A stretch of 64,000 bases of DNA, taken from contig NZ_WHOD01000005.1 in NCBI RefSeq assembly GCF_013141765.1, positions 1 through 64,000 on the forward strand, in the 5' to 3' direction. How positions within the stretch are numbered: position 1 is the stretch's first letter; each line of letters begins with the position of its first letter. Shown here piece by piece: positions 62,813 through 64,000 of the stretch. A program made the position numbers and the translations under genes. The notes below the pieces were generated by a model. The model was not told the origin of the DNA and ran no database searches. It worked only from the letters and a program-made list of their open reading frames with translations. The stretch comes from Paenibacillus foliorum. GTDB taxonomy: Bacteria > Bacillota > Bacilli > Paenibacillales > NBRC-103111.

Positions 62813-63484
62813 CTATAAGAAGTGATCATATGGTTTTATTTCCCTTTGATAAAAGTCATATAATTGATGAATAGAAGAACTTGAGAAGATATGACTGGCT
62901 CGTTCAACTTTCTCACGTTCCCAATCGAACCAACGCATTTCCTTTAACTTTTCGATTTCTTTGTCTGGAAAGCGTTTCTTTATCTCTTTAGCAGGGTTGC
63001 CGCCTACTATCGTATATGGTGGTACATCTTTTACAACAACCGATCCAGCCGCAACAATGGCACCTTCACCTATTTTCACACCGGGCATAATCATTGCATT
63101 CATGCCAATCCAGGCATCACTTTCGATGATTGTATCCCCTTTTGGTTCGTATGAAGTTTCAATCTGTTCCACAAACGGATACACAGTAATCCATTCAGGA
63201 TGATGATTGTGATTTCCACCCATTAAAATAATTACACCACTTGCAATGCATACGTAATTTCCTATAATCAATTTATCTAAAAGCCAACCATGGTCTTCGA
63301 TGGGGTTAAATAACTTTCTTGATTTTTCATCTCCCCAAAGGTATCTAACGCACCCATCTTCAAAATCATGATTATCGTAATAACCAGAGTAGTAGGAGTA
63401 TTCCCCTACTTCAATCATGGGGTTGGTGACAATATCCTTCAGATACTTAATTTCAGACCAGTGGTTAAACCGATGTTGTTTCAT
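62813..63484 (-). CDS. Vat/CatB-type xenobiotic O-acetyltransferase
   Basis: 223-residue left-handed beta-helix (hexapeptide) acetyltransferase. IGNYVCIASGVIILMGGNHN holds the catalytic His, and SDAWIGMNAMIMPGVKIGEG, AIVAAGSVVVKDVPPYTIVG and GNPAKEIKKRFPD are the coil repeats. The start VGEYSYYSGYYDNHDFED is shared by streptogramin and chloramphenicol acetyltransferases of this class. Resistance to a specific drug is not proven. It is separated from rph by a terminator-like unit, so the two are separately transcribed. Confidence 0.9.
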   Translation of the reverse strand: MKQHRFNHWSEIKYLKDIVTNPMIEVGEYSYYSGYYDNHDFEDGCVRYLWGDEKSRKLFNPIEDHGWLLDKLIIGNYVCIASGVIILMGGNHNHHPEWITVYPFVEQIETSYEPKGDTIIESDAWIGMNAMIMPGVKIGEGAIVAAGSVVVKDVPPYTIVGGNPAKEIKKRFPDKEIEKLKEMRWFDWEREKVERASHIFSSSSIHQLYDFYQREIKPYDHFL

Positions 63485-63721
63485 TCTTTTCCCTCGCTTC
63501 TAAGTAATATAAATCATTTTTACTTAGAAGCTTAATGCAATAGCAACATTCTTAAACCGTTTCAACCGACGAACCATCGTCCTCATCCTTTTCCTCTTTG
63601 ATGGGGACATTGTAACAAACGAATCAATTATTCGTCAAATCATACCTCACTGTCCGAACTAACCATAGTGACACAGCATAAGGCAGCTTCTTCCGTTAAA
63701 GTTCGTTAGTTTCAACATGGC

Positions 63722-64000
63722 TCATTCCTTTAGCGTTTTAATATACCATGTATCACAGGCAAAATGTTCCGTTGCATTTAATGGCTTTTCTAACTGAATG
63801 AACCCATTCTTTTTGTAAAACTTATTGGCTGCAACCATATTGCTAAGAGTTTCAAGATAACATTTTTTATAGTTCTTTTTTGCAAAATCTAGGACAACCT
63901 GCAGTAAATCACTTGAAATTCCTGTGCCTCGTGTTTCTTTAAATGCATACATCTTTTGCAATTCACAAATATCTGGCCAGCCCGTAATTGGTCCAATTCC
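63722..64000 (-). CDS. GNAT acetyltransferase, 3' part (runs off the window)
   Basis: The open frame continues to the window edge (GIGPITGWPDICELQKMYAF, then KETRGTGISSDLLQVVLDFA), so the start lies beyond 64000. RGTGISS is the acetyl-CoA loop and NKFYKKNGFIQLEKPL the family end. ATG 63961 is an internal methionine. Confidence 0.85.
   Translation of the reverse strand, partial: GIGPITGWPDICELQKMYAFKETRGTGISSDLLQVVLDFAKKNYKKCYLETLSNMVAANKFYKKNGFIQLEKPLNATEHFACDTWYIKTLKE

Overview
The window looks like an accessory-rich stretch of a Bacillota chromosome, most likely Paenibacillus or a close relative. Supporting signs are strong AGGAGG-type ribosome binding sites, frequent TTG and GTG starts, LplB/YtcP/YtcQ-type sugar ABC transporters, a copper-amine-oxidase-N-like secreted protein and a rifamycin phosphotransferase. 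Base composition is patchy. AT-rich blocks (about 2.5-13 kb, 17.7-26 kb, 42-50 kb) alternate with more GC-balanced blocks (26-41 kb, 50-58 kb), which fits repeated gene acquisition. No rRNA, tRNA or CRISPR array was seen.

Layout. 0.2-2.4 kb: an IS1595-family element, an MFS stump, a RibD-type reductase and an orphan ORF fragment. 2.5-12.7 kb: a Tn7-like transposon with tnsA, tnsB, tnsC, two large tniQ/tnsD-type genes, an XRE regulator, a stand-alone Mu-transposase C-terminal-like barrel protein and one unknown protein. 12.7-17.7 kb: a graveyard of fragments (DUF4259, IS110 and IS3 pieces, ECF sigma-DUF1835, HAD, metallophosphoesterase) around an intact Nudix gene. 17.7-26 kb: an AT-rich block with a sugar ABC transporter followed by a Gld-type ABC system. 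26-32.5 kb: a sugar or polyol catabolic cluster (dehydrogenase, isomerase, PHP, DapA-like, phosphatase) whose kinase, alcohol dehydrogenase and permease are broken. 33-41 kb: a two-component system, a beta-propeller lipoprotein, a second sugar ABC transporter and an HlyD-type adaptor. 41-50 kb: small accessory genes, an integrase stump, and an aminoglycoside-phosphotransferase-like gene split by a 3 kb insertion that carries IS256 and primase debris.

50-58 kb holds the most interesting locus. It encodes a 56-residue double-glycine precursor peptide without cysteine, a cytosolic parvulin-like protein, a 1014-residue exporter (two cyclic-nucleotide-binding domains, C39 peptidase, ABC transporter) and a STAND/LuxR-type regulator. 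A 75-bp promoter block upstream of the precursor is repeated, with 7 mismatches, in front of a DUF2269 membrane protein and a secreted protein. The two operons therefore probably form one regulon.

58-64 kb: acetyltransferases and the rifamycin phosphotransferase, separated by members of a dispersed family of roughly 70-100 bp repeat units (terminator-like hairpin flanked by CCCGTTAG-like boxes). These units recur at gene 3' ends across the whole window.
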